DNA of 22,116 nt. It comes from Mnemiopsis leidyi (taxonomy: Eukaryota; Ctenophora; Tentaculata; Lobata; Bolinopsidae). The position numbers were made by a program, and so were the translations under genes. The notes under the pieces were generated by a model. That model was not told the origin of the DNA, did not search any database, and saw only the letters and a program-made list of their open reading frames with translations. The stretch covers positions 109,575 to 131,690 of the forward strand of contig JH152668.1 in NCBI GenBank assembly GCA_000226015.1, in the 5' to 3' direction. Position 1 is the first letter of the stretch; every line of letters begins with the position of its first letter. Below are positions 1 to 8,059 of this stretch, piece after piece.

Positions 1-233
1 CACTAGGGTCTAACACTAGGGTCTAACACTAGGGTCTAACACTAGGGTCTAACACTAGGGTCTAACACTAGGGTCTAACACTAGGGTCTAAAACTAGGGT
101 CTAACACTAGGGTCTAACACTAGGGTCTAACACTAGGGTCTAACACTAGGGTCTAACACTAGGGTCTAACACTAGGGTCTAACACTAGGGTCTAACACTA
201 GGGTCTAACACTAGGGTCTAACACTAGGGTCTA
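1..233. repeat. 13-bp telomere-like tandem array
   Basis: About 18 head-to-tail copies of CACTAGGGTCTAA run from the window edge to about 233, with a single clear variant near 92 (C to A). The array is almost perfectly homogeneous, which suggests recent amplification or ongoing correction. The unit contains CTAGGG and CTAAC, which resemble the animal telomere motif TTAGGG and its complement, but the period is 13, not 6. It is therefore better called a satellite or subtelomeric-type minisatellite than a telomere. The left end is cut by the window. Confidence 0.95.
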
Positions 234-1037
234 GAACTTGGTGTTTTGTTTAGAATTACGATATATCTATATCAGTATATCAAATGTAGTAAAGTAGATC
301 TAGATCCTCTGTACTACACGTCCCTGCAACCATAACACGCGGCCCCTCTGTTCTGAGCGGTTTTGAAGACCAAAACATTTGATCTGGAAAACCGCCAACT
401 AGAGAGGAACTACTGTATACTAGAACTACTAACAATACAGGACGTCTATAAAAACAATACAGTACCTAATTAATTAAAATCAGTGACTTGCCAGGGAGAG
501 GATTGCTCACCACAGCGCTCTCCTACTTAGTCTAGAATTGACAACAACGTCTCAATAGTGGTCAAGGCGTCAATAGTCTTCGTTTTATTGGGCCATAATG
601 CAATGGTGACGAACTTTAGGGTGCCGGCGTTCGCTCATTAGCTTTTTAATAAACATGAAGTTATTGTGGTTCCAGCTTCTGTTGGAAGGGAGCTCATTTC
701 AGGTCCTCATTTTCAGCAGGCACTGAGTGGTTATTGGTGCGGTGTGTTTTAATCTTATAATGCTGTTGTGGATGGGACGAAGAATCTACAAGGCCACCTA
801 GCCTAATGTGTAGGGAGCATATATTTAGATATTTAAACGAACACGATTACTTCTATTGTAGTCTAAGAATATTTGTAGCGTAGTGATCAGTGTCTTGTGA
901 ATACTTCCTTCCAGTTTAATTCAATGCGTGAAATCGTTTGACAACAACCAGGACCATTCGAGGGGTGTGACCTTTTTTATTCTGAGACATAAGTTTGATC
1001 TCATCACTGACACCAACCACAAATTTTCAGATTTAAC
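234..1037. other. Upstream region of gene A, no gene seen
   Basis: About 800 bp between the tandem array and the first coding exon of gene A. No convincing exon or repeat was seen on either strand. A TATAAAA string lies at 447-453. A good acceptor-like sequence, AAATTTTCAG, ends at 1030, eight bases before the ATG. Gene A may therefore have a 5' UTR intron and a promoter in this stretch; this is inference. Confidence 0.4.
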
Positions 1038-1104
1038 ATGTTGAAATACACAGAAATTTTACTATCGCTATTGTTTGTGGTGTTGATCCAGGTATCAGAA
1101 GGGG
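1038..1104 (+). CDS. Gene A exon 1: signal peptide
   Basis: The ATG at 1038 opens a 22-residue leader (MLKYTEILLSLLFVVLIQVS, then EG) with a hydrophobic core of Leu, Val and Ile. The donor G|GTAAGT leaves phase 1. This is the usual layout for secreted modular proteins, in which the signal peptide is one phase-1 exon. Gene B starts in the same way. The next exon begins with CT, which completes an Ala codon. Confidence 0.85.
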
Positions 1105-4100
1105 GTAAGTTAGCGACTCGCTATTTTTTATTAACTGCTTGTGTCTAAAATTTAATGTTTGCTATGCTACTATGAGGCTTTTCACGTCTCATTTTTTTTG
1201 CTATGTTACCGTCGTTACGACATATATGTTAATTGGCCGATTAGAAAATCGCGATTTTTGAGTTGAATTGACCAGCTCCCTTTTTTTACAGATTTCATTT
1301 TACTTACTTCGGTGTGTTCATCAGCCAAGTGACTACAATCTAACTGGCCAATTACAGGAGCTTACGCTGACGGATTTTATAAGGCAATCGTAGCATTTGA
1401 TTATACCCTGTTAGCCTGAGGTTTTGCTACTAGAAGATCGTAGCCTTTAATTGAACTTTCAATCAGGGTTTCCCGTTTATAAGCTGGTTCGACCGGCGGG
1501 CTGTGCTGCATAAACCCACCAGAGTCGTTTAATTAGCACAGCCAATCAAACCGAAATTCGAACCCGGGACCTCTGGAATAGATGCCTAATGGTCTAAGAT
1601 CTACGCCACTCAGGCTCTAAAGTTAAAGCTATTCTCTATCGACTCGGAAATCAATACAAAGTGTGTTCAAGTAGATATAAACTCCGTGTATCTGTAAAAG
1701 TAGTAGCACACATAACACTCAATGATTATAATTCACAAAGATTTTGGAAACTTATTATTATAAATCATTGTTTCAGCTCTGTACACTGTGACTTTCACGA
1801 TCTATAGAAATACCGATCAAAGCACTACCAATGATGCTCAATACATAACCATGAGAGGAACTCTAGCGGATACAGAGGAGGAGCTATGTGATGCAGATTT
1901 TACTGAACTTGATGGAGAGAAAAACTGCACGTTGACAAGTGATGTAGACATCGGAGATTTCAGGTGTATTCGATGGAGGGCTGGAGGAACAGATGGCTGG
2001 AGAATTGACGAGGTAGACTGTTAAATACTATTTAAGTTTTGAGCAGCACAGCTTATTTTATTTTATTTTTATGAGCTGAATGACCAGTTTATATTAGAAA
2101 CCAGACAATCTAAAACTGAAAAAGCTTTGTTTCAGATCATACTGTCAAAAGACGGAACATTGTATCCAATTGATGTGGAACAAAACTTGCTCGTGGATGA
2201 TAGTTCAGTCATGGACCTGTGTCTTGAGAAAGGTAACAAGCTGGGAATAATTTCCAGACACTGCACATTCGTATTGAAAACTTTAAGTATTCCTAGAATA
2301 TCAAATTTTCCCAAAACATCATTATTTCTAGGCGGTTTGATCGAATCTGCATTAGTGAGGACAATAAAGTTGATGTGTGAGACTCTTTATGTATGCACGG
2401 ACTTTTTCAATTTCGGATAGAAAATTATTTGCTAATGACGGCAAAATTTAAACAAAAAATGACAAACTTGCCCCATAGCGCATAGTCATTAAGTGCAAGG
2501 TTCGAATTGTGAACATCTAGAAGGTAACGAACATTAAAGAAATAATCGAGCTGTCAGTTTGAGATTCAAGATTCGCAATACCATACCAAAGCTATGCAGT
2601 GCAGAGGTGTCAGAGATTTACATTTCATTAACAAAACATCATAACAGTTCAGTACATGATAACATCAACACTTACACCGGACGAAAGTTGGGCTAAATCT
2701 CCTGATAAACAGTTTGTTAAGATTGTCGGGACTCTTGGAGAGACAGAAGAAGAAGAATGCCAGGCGAACTTTAATGTGGATCTTGGAAGTCACGTGACAT
2801 GCCAACTCAACAGTAAACTCTATGTCGGAACTGTAAACTGTGTTGTGTGGAGAATTGACGGTGATAATGGTGTGGGGCTCTCGCAGGTATGGGAGTTTTA
2901 TTTATTTAACTTATGATATGCTAATACTCGGTATTTAATAGGTAGTGTGTGCCGCACAATGTGCACAATTCACACTATACTAAATAATGTGTGGTAAGGT
3001 AACAATGAAAAATGTATATCAAGTGAAGAAAATTAACTTCTGATGACACATTCATACATTCACTAACAAACACAGATTCGGGTCCAAACAACGGAGAAAG
3101 ACCCAGGAACGGTGTTTGTGTCGAATAGCAGCCACTACATGATTATTGACGAAAATCTCACAGAAGAATTCTGCTTTCGAGGTAGTAACTTCTATCTATA
3201 GTCTATAGATACGGAGTAACTTCTATCTATAGATCTATGTTTAGGAATTTAGTAAAATATTATTCAAGTTCAATATCAATTGAGTCTTGAATTGTATTTG
3301 CCGCCTATGTTATAGACAAAGACGGTTCAAACAGTCTGATCCCATTGCTAATTGAACTGCTTCTTGATTGCATAACTATAAAGCAGCAAAATTAAGAACC
3401 CACTAACTTAGCTCCTCCATCAGTTCCATGCACAGCCGGACAATTCTGGAACATTTCGACACAGAAATGCGATACATGTGGAGAAAACACGATCAGTAGG
3501 GAAGGAGCTACAGAATGTGACCCCTGTCCTACTGGAATTGAAGCTAACCAAGATAACACTCAGTGTGGTAATTTTTCTGTCTTGTCTGTTGACTGTTTAA
3601 TGTATTTTTCCATCTTCGTTCTTTTTTGCAAAGCAAAAAAACAAAAGAATAGTTTAAATTGGTGGTTATAAAAGGTGTAGGGTTGGGCGACCCAGCCCCA
3701 TTATTTTTCAGGCACTTTTTTGCATTGGCGCTTGGACCATTTAGCTAAAATATAATTTAGCTGAAAAGACCCGTTTAGCTAAATAGTCCTTTAGCTATAA
3801 AGTCCTGGAATCAAGTAGTGATTTTAGTAATTTTGAACAAAATGATAGCAAATGGATAAGCACCCAACATTGACTGTGATCATTTCAGAGTCTTGTGTTG
3901 GTTTGAAAGAAACTTGGACAAACATAGAAACGAACACTAGATTTCCTGCTCGTCCGGGAACTAAGATTACGCTGACTTGTGGAGAAGGATACCAGTTATT
4001 AGGAGATGACGTCATCACTTGTCAACTAGAGAGAGAATTCAGTTTTAAGAACCAACCGCAATGCACTATCAGTGAGCTAGATCTTAAGATCAATACGTTT

Positions 4101-6707
4101 TTTCACTTTTATTTGTCGCTTTTGTACCAAGCGCAGTAGGTAATTCGAAGAACAAGCAGAACTTCATGCCATGAATTGAGTATTTAGATCCCTGAAGGGT
4201 ATATGTGCAGGGCGTTGGTGTAATCGGGCTACAAAGTTTATAACTCCTATTTCAGAAATATGTACAAGATTGCCAGAAATACCAAATCTATCGACTGATT
4301 CTCCATTTCCAATAAACTACGGGGCGTTAGTAACAGTTTACTGTAAAGAAGGGTACAAACACCAGGGAGATCAGATTCTGGGGTGTAAAGAGAACCAAGA
4401 CTTTAACTTCGAAACCAGCCCTATCTGTGTCCAGAGTAAGTTTATGATTTGGAGAGGAAGTTTAATCACTTGAAACATGCACTATCGTACTTGTTCTCTA
4501 AGTGATAGCTATCAATTTGCCGTTTTATCGGGTTAGAAATTCACTAATTCCGTTTTGCTAAATCTTCACAACTTCAGAGCAATGTACAGGCTTGCCTAAC
4601 GAGGAACTGAAAACAGACGCGATATTTCCCGTAAACTATGGGAGTCACGTGACAGTGTCATGTGATCCGGACTCGAACATAGAACTGCGGGGAGATGATG
4701 TGATAACATGTACCGAGAACCAGATCTTCTTGTACGGAGAGAAACCTCGCTGTAATGACATAGGTAGGTAGATTGTCTGTCCTAACAGGGGTTTGTAGCG
4801 GCCGTTTGTTTGGTTCTTGTATGGGTTGACAACAGAGAAGGATCTACTTTAGTGCTCGATAACAAGAAATACTGACCCGGAACCGTTCAAATAGAAAGGC
4901 TGTCAAACGACAGACTCATCACAGAAACCTATCAGAGAAATTTCTAGGCATATCTAACTTTACTCTCTGCAGGGACCTGTTCAGAACTTCCAATAGGGAA
5001 GAACTTGATCACAGACTCCACATTCCCTGTGATCAAAGGAAGTTTGGTGTATCTGGGATGTCAGTCAGGATACACATTTACTTCCGGAGATAGGGTGATA
5101 ACGTGTGTTCAGGATTCTGAGTACAGTTTTTCTGAGGAACCAGTTTGCTCTATAGGTTTGTCTTAACTTATCATTTATTAAAACTTGCATCATTGCACCA
5201 GATAAATCTGCACAGTTTATTTTTCTTGCGTCGTAAAGAGGAAGAGCCATTAGGTTCATCTACACAGATTTGTTTTCTTGTTTTGAATCGCACCCTAACG
5301 CAGGAAAGCATCTTTAACAATGTTAAACACGAAATATGATCACATCTCACTACAAAAATGTCCATCAGATGTTTGTACTGGATTACCAGACATATACAAT
5401 CTAAAGACAACAACACAGTTCCCAGTTGATCACGGATCTCAAGTCAGGATTGATTGCATATTAGGGTATAAGATAGCAGGAGATCAGATCATCACGTGTA
5501 TCAAAGGGAGAACTTTCAATTTCAATGCTGAGCCTCAATGTGTTCTAAGTAAGTTCTGAGTAAGTTCTAAGTAAGTTCTAAGTAAGTTCTAAGTAAGTTC
5601 TAAGTAAGTTCTAAGTAAGTTCAAAGTAAGTTCTAAGTAAGTTCTAAGTAAGTTCTAAGTAATTTCTAAGTAACTTCTAAGTAAGTTCTAAGTAAGTTCT
5701 AAGTAAGTTCTAGGTAAGTTCTAAGTAAGTTCTAATTAAACTCTAAGTAAGCTCTAAGTAAGTTCTGTCGGTTTGATACTCGAAAAAACTCTTTCTAAAG
5801 ATTTAATCTTAGTCTTCACGACAAGCTCCGACTAACAATCCCCTTTCAGACGAGTGTACATCCCTTCCGTCTCTTCCCAAGATAGAAACAGTTGTTCAGT
5901 TCCCGGTGGTTATAGGAACAAAAGTGAAAGTAAAGTGTAAAGAAGGTCACAAACTCCAGGGGGACGATGTGATCACGTGTGTGAACGGAACTCTCTTTAA
6001 CATCACCGTAACCCCTACGTGTATAGTTGGTACGTTTACTTTTCTTGTGTCTAGCTTGATCTGCATGTTTTGTCTTGCGGGAAATGTCTTGCTTTTAGAG
6101 TCCAAGTGTGAATACTTGTCAAACTGTAAATATCTCGCAAACTTGCAGGAAAATTCAAGCCAGCAAGGCGTACATGCGTTCAAAATGATAAAAAGAAACG
6201 GGTGGATAGATTCCAAGCTTATACTAGGTTTTAATAAGATTCCATATCTTTATTACTTCTACAATAATTTTAATACTTCTACTATGTTACTTCGAAAACC
6301 CTCTAACATGTCGAACTTCAGACATCTGCAGGGGGATCCTCGTCGCTAACGACCTCCTCAACAACGGGACGTATTCCATGGAGTACGGGACAGCGGTCAG
6401 TGTCTGGTGTAGAGGTTCCTTAAAACTTGTAGGAGATGATGTGGTGTATTGTCAGGAGGGAATTAACTACGACTATACGTACCGGCCTGCTTGTGTTGAT
6501 CCAAGTAAGTTTAAGTGTGACAACGTTTTTACGTTATTTTGCTATACAATGTTTTGTTTCTTCACTAATTGTTCTTCCATCAAATTGATGCATAACTTGC
6601 TTTATTGAATTCAATACCAAGTTTCACATTAATTGTCTCCTAGTTCAAATTGTTTGAGCAAAAAAGATCTTTTCCTTGTAGTTGTCAATTTGTTCTCCCG
6701 TTGCTAA
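1038..6707 (+). CDS. Gene A: secreted PLAT-PLAT-Cys-rich-CCP(x7) protein
   Basis: Reconstructed exons: 1038-1104, 1777-2012, 2136-2232, 2648-2886, 3076-3181, 3424-3567, 3889-4071, 4256-4435, 4578-4763, 4973-5155, 5369-5548, 5850-6029, 6322-6504 and tentatively 6682-6707. All introns are GT..AG, all phases match, and the total is 2190 nt (729 aa). Order: signal peptide (1-22), PLAT1 (23-133), PLAT2 (134-248), ephrin-receptor-like Cys-rich module (249-296), seven CCP domains (297-721), short tail. No membrane segment or GPI-type tail was seen, so the product is probably secreted. CCP chains usually mediate protein binding, and PLAT domains bind lipid or protein partners. The combination suggests an extracellular recognition or adhesion protein, but no function is proven. 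I do not recognise a named orthologue. The 3' end is the weakest part of the model. Confidence 0.82.
1424..1620 (-). mobile_element. tRNA-derived SINE (intron 1 of gene A)
   Basis: Read on the minus strand, a tRNA-like head begins near 1617. It has an A-box-like TGGCGTAGAT and a good B box, GGGTTCGAAT (1556-1565), within a wobble-containing T-arm (CCGGG/TTCGG). The acceptor stem has decayed. The body then carries GGGAAACCCTGATTGA (1459-1474) and ATCTTC-AG-AGC blocks, which recur in the same order in the SINE at 7029-7290. I could not define the 3' tail or a target-site duplication, so the ends are approximate. Confidence 0.65.
1777..2232 (+). CDS. Gene A exons 2-3: PLAT domain 1
   Basis: Exons 1777-2012 and 2136-2232 join in phase 0. 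The protein starts ALYTVTFTIYRNTD. It then has a GTL turn, a SDVDIGDFRCIRW strand, and a WRIDE segment leading to IILSKDG. This order (YxVT, GTL, D-V-x-I-G-D, W..., RxxxxII) matches the lipase-type PLAT/LH2 beta-sandwich, where the DxDVGD and following strand are the most recognisable part. There are four Cys (CDAD, NCTL, FRCI, DLCL). PLAT domains dock onto lipids or partner proteins. The family assignment is from memory of the pattern, not a search. Confidence 0.65.
2648..3181 (+). CDS. Gene A exons 4-5: PLAT domain 2
   Basis: Exons 2648-2886 and 3076-3181 join in phase 0. The acceptor is AACAG at 2647; the AG five bases later at 2652 would break the frame. The domain repeats the plan of the preceding one: VQYMITSTLT, then VGTLGETEEEECQANF, LYVGTVNCVVWRIDG, then an exon starting IRVQTTEKD and ending EEFCFRG. 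The paired layout (a long exon of about 236-239 nt plus a short one of about 97-106 nt, split at the same place) shows that the two copies arose by tandem duplication of a two-exon unit. Confidence 0.65.
3184..3231 (+). repeat. Direct repeat beside exon 5 donor
   Basis: GTAACTTCTATCTATAG-type sequence occurs twice, at about 3185-3200 and 3216-3231. The first copy is part of the donor region of gene A exon 5 (G|GTAGTAACTTC) and the second begins GGAGTAACTTC. It looks like a small tandem duplication starting at the splice donor. Confidence 0.6.
3424..3567 (+). CDS. Gene A exon 6: ephrin-receptor-like Cys-rich module
   Basis: A symmetrical phase 1-1 exon encoding about 48 residues with the pattern PCTAGQFW, then KCDTCGENTISREGATEC, DPCPTG and a terminal QC. 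The Cys spacing with CxxCGxxT...GxxxCxxCPxG is that of the GCC2/GCC3 or ephrin-receptor-like (TNFR-related) modules that often precede CCP or EGF domains in animal extracellular proteins. It joins the second PLAT to the CCP chain. Confidence in the exon limits is high; the family name rests on the Cys pattern. Confidence 0.75.
3737..3806 (+). repeat. Short TTTAGCTAAA-type repeats in intron 6
   Basis: The intron just before the first CCP exon carries four spaced copies of TTTAGCT(A/G)(A/T)A, themselves near-palindromic, around 3740, 3759, 3776 and 3792. They may be the remnant of a small repeat. No function is suggested. Confidence 0.4.
3889..6504 (+). CDS. Gene A exons 7-13: seven CCP (sushi) domains
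   Basis: Seven exons of 180-186 nt (3889-4071, 4256-4435, 4578-4763, 4973-5155, 5369-5548, 5850-6029, 6322-6504). Each starts and ends in phase 1 and each encodes one CCP. Each has four Cys in CCP order, with a repeating plan: C-x-x-LP near the start, FPV-x-Y/H-G before a beta strand, C-x-x-GY, a GD(D/Q)VITC block, and a final P-x-C. The conserved Trp before the last Cys is replaced by Phe, Tyr or Ile in all seven (SFKNQPQC, NFETSPIC, LYGEKPRC, SFSEEPVC, NFNAEPQC, NITVTPTC, DYTYRPAC). Equal phases mean any exon can be skipped without changing frame. In complement regulators and adhesion receptors such domains bind partner proteins. Confidence 0.9.
5549..5768 (+). repeat. 20-unit 11-bp array of splice donor sequences
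   Basis: Starting exactly at the donor of the fifth CCP exon, GTAAGTTCTAA is repeated 20 times head to tail (5549-5768). Sixteen units keep an exact GTAAGT. The others read GTAATT, GTAACT, GTAAGC and TTAAAC. Only the first unit preserves the protein. Reading past it meets TGA at 5557-5559 in frame, so use of any later copy would end the chain just after CCP5. It looks like tandem amplification of the 5' splice site. Confidence 0.95.
6682..6707 (+). CDS. Gene A tentative last exon
   Basis: After the seventh CCP exon (phase 1), the acceptor TTTTCCTTGTAG at 6670-6681 gives a phase-matched terminal exon of eight residues (IVNLFSRC) and a TAA at 6705. If instead the exon-13 donor is not used, the frame runs to TGA at 6606-6608 through a Phe/Cys-rich stretch. 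Neither end has independent support, and a more distal exon cannot be excluded. Confidence 0.35.
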
Positions 6708-6736
6708 GAAGGAACTGTTACAAATCTCTGTTTCTG

Positions 6737-6790
6737 TGTCTTGTTTATTGTGTCTTGTTTATTGTGTTAACTGTTTATTGTGTTAAACTG
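6737..6790. repeat. Short tandem repeat with three minus-strand AATAAA
   Basis: Imperfect tandem copies of TGTCTTGTTTATTG and GTTAACTGTTTATTG. Read on the minus strand, they provide three AATAAA hexamers (6744-6749, 6758-6763, 6774-6779). They lie about 650 bp past the gene B stop and could serve as its polyadenylation signals; nearer AATAAA motifs on that strand were not seen. If so, the gene B 3' UTR would cross the SINE and approach the gene A terminal exon. This role is inference. Confidence 0.35.
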
Positions 6791-7028
6791 TTAAGTGTTT
6801 TCATGACCCTTCTCCCTCGACCAAGATATCAAAACATCAAAATTCATTATTAGAACGTAAAATACTGGAAAATAATAAGAAAACAAATGCGCCCTTCAAT
6901 TGAGAAGAATGACGTAAGCTACGGCAGGTCGAGAAAAGTAACATAAGTATCAGAGGAGATTGTTTAATTTTCCTTTGCAACACGGGTTTTACTATTTGGT
7001 TTGTTATACTTTCTAAACCTTTAATGGG

Positions 7029-7290
7029 TTGGTGGTGTAATGGTATCTATCCCGACTTTCTACGCAGAAGATCAGGGGTTCGATTCCCAGTTCCGCCAAT
7101 CCTAGAGGAGTGCGCTAAGGGCATTTGCCTATGCAATCTTCTTCGGTTGACTCAGCCGAATGACCGGGAAACCGTGATTGAGGGTTAAATGAGGAGGGTC
7201 TCCATTAAAGATCTAGAATCTTCCAGGAGCCCCTTCAGTATAACTGTAAAAGCCTGGGTACAGGTGTAACAAATACAAATAAATACAAGA
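7029..7290 (+). mobile_element. tRNA(Arg)-derived SINE between the two genes
   Basis: The head (7029-7100) folds like a tRNA. It has a 7-bp acceptor stem TTGGTGG/CCGCCAA with one G-U pair, an A box TGGTGTAATGG (7033-7043), a seven-base anticodon loop CTACGCA on a four-pair stem (anticodon ACG, Arg), and a perfect B box GGTTCGATTCC (7077-7087). The T-stem keeps only three pairs, so it is unlikely to be a working tRNA gene. About 190 bp of unrelated body follows, with core GGGAAACCGTGATTGA at 7166-7181, ending in a short A-rich repeat tail (ACAAATACAAATAAATAC). This is classic SINE layout. No target-site duplication was identified. Confidence 0.75.
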
Positions 7291-7422
7291 CGATCTGTCA
7301 GAAACTGCTACCTTGTTGGAATAGTTACAGTTTACACTCCACATAATAGCTTATAGACTAAATATTACGTATTGGTATTGACAGTCGACGTACTAATTAA
7401 CCAGGAATCTAAATCATGTCAT

Positions 7423-8059
7423 CTATCCCAAAATATCCACCATAACAACATGGTACTGATCAATATATCCCAGCCCTGTCTGGTAAATAAAGTAGAACTG
7501 AAAATCCGTCGGGTATACGTAAAATGTGAATAACAAGCAATAGGAAACTATAGTAACCTGTAAGATGGGTTGGAGCTCCGTTGATAACGAAGTGATCGTT
7601 AGGTCCATCAAGAACAAGTTGTAGAGCCACAGCACCGTCCTCCTTAATCACACTGTACACGACATTCTGAGGAGATGATACTGTCACGTGTACTTTTACT
7701 TACAATTTTATAGCCTGATATTGGTAGACTCGAAAGTCGGGTGATTTAATGAATATAGAAATTTTCATGATAACGCTCAAGAAAGAGTAGGATATTTAAA
7801 GAAGGTTTCTAAAGCAGGATATTTCCATGTTTTTTCTTCCATAGTTTTCTAATATCTACAGATTATAGATACAGGGATTAAACAATAGATATATACAGAA
7901 ATATCTCGTTCCATATATCATCTCCTACCTTTTCTTGACTGAGGGTAGTAAGCCAGATGCAGACAGAACCACTGTCCAGCTGAACAGGTCTCTCGATCTT
8001 GAACTGAGGTGTGTATGTCCGTTCCGTCGTGAACTCCGCAGTAAATGTCTCTGGGGGTA
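7423..8059 (-). CDS. Gene B exons 12-14: pentraxin/laminin-G-like C-terminus
   Basis: Exons 8059-7929, 7666-7558 and 7475-7423. The protein runs ETFTAEFTTERTYTPQFKI, then ERPVQLDSGSVCIWLTTLSQ, VVYSVIKEDGAVALQLVLDG, FVINGAP, and DQYHVVMVDILG before TAG (7423-7425). This follows the pentraxin/LamG order: a Cys-Ile-Trp strand, then a Tyr-Ser-x strand, Leu-x-Leu-x-Leu, an Ile-Asn-Gly turn, and the W/Y-H-x-V-x-V strand. A full pentraxin-type sandwich is about 200 residues, and here only about 97 remain before the stop. The last acceptor (GACAG|GG) is chosen because it alone keeps frame. The domain is either truncated or continues in exons I did not find. Confidence 0.55.

Noticed and set aside
1..233. 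True telomere end
   Set aside because: The period is 13 bp and the sequence continues into ordinary unique DNA with genes. At most it is subtelomeric or telomere-derived.
5549..5768. CRISPR array
   Set aside because: The 11-bp units are directly adjacent with no spacers, in an animal intron.
7029..7100. A functional tRNA-Arg (ACG) gene
   Set aside because: The acceptor stem, A and B boxes and anticodon loop fit, but the T-stem has only three good pairs and the sequence runs on into a SINE body with an A-rich tail.
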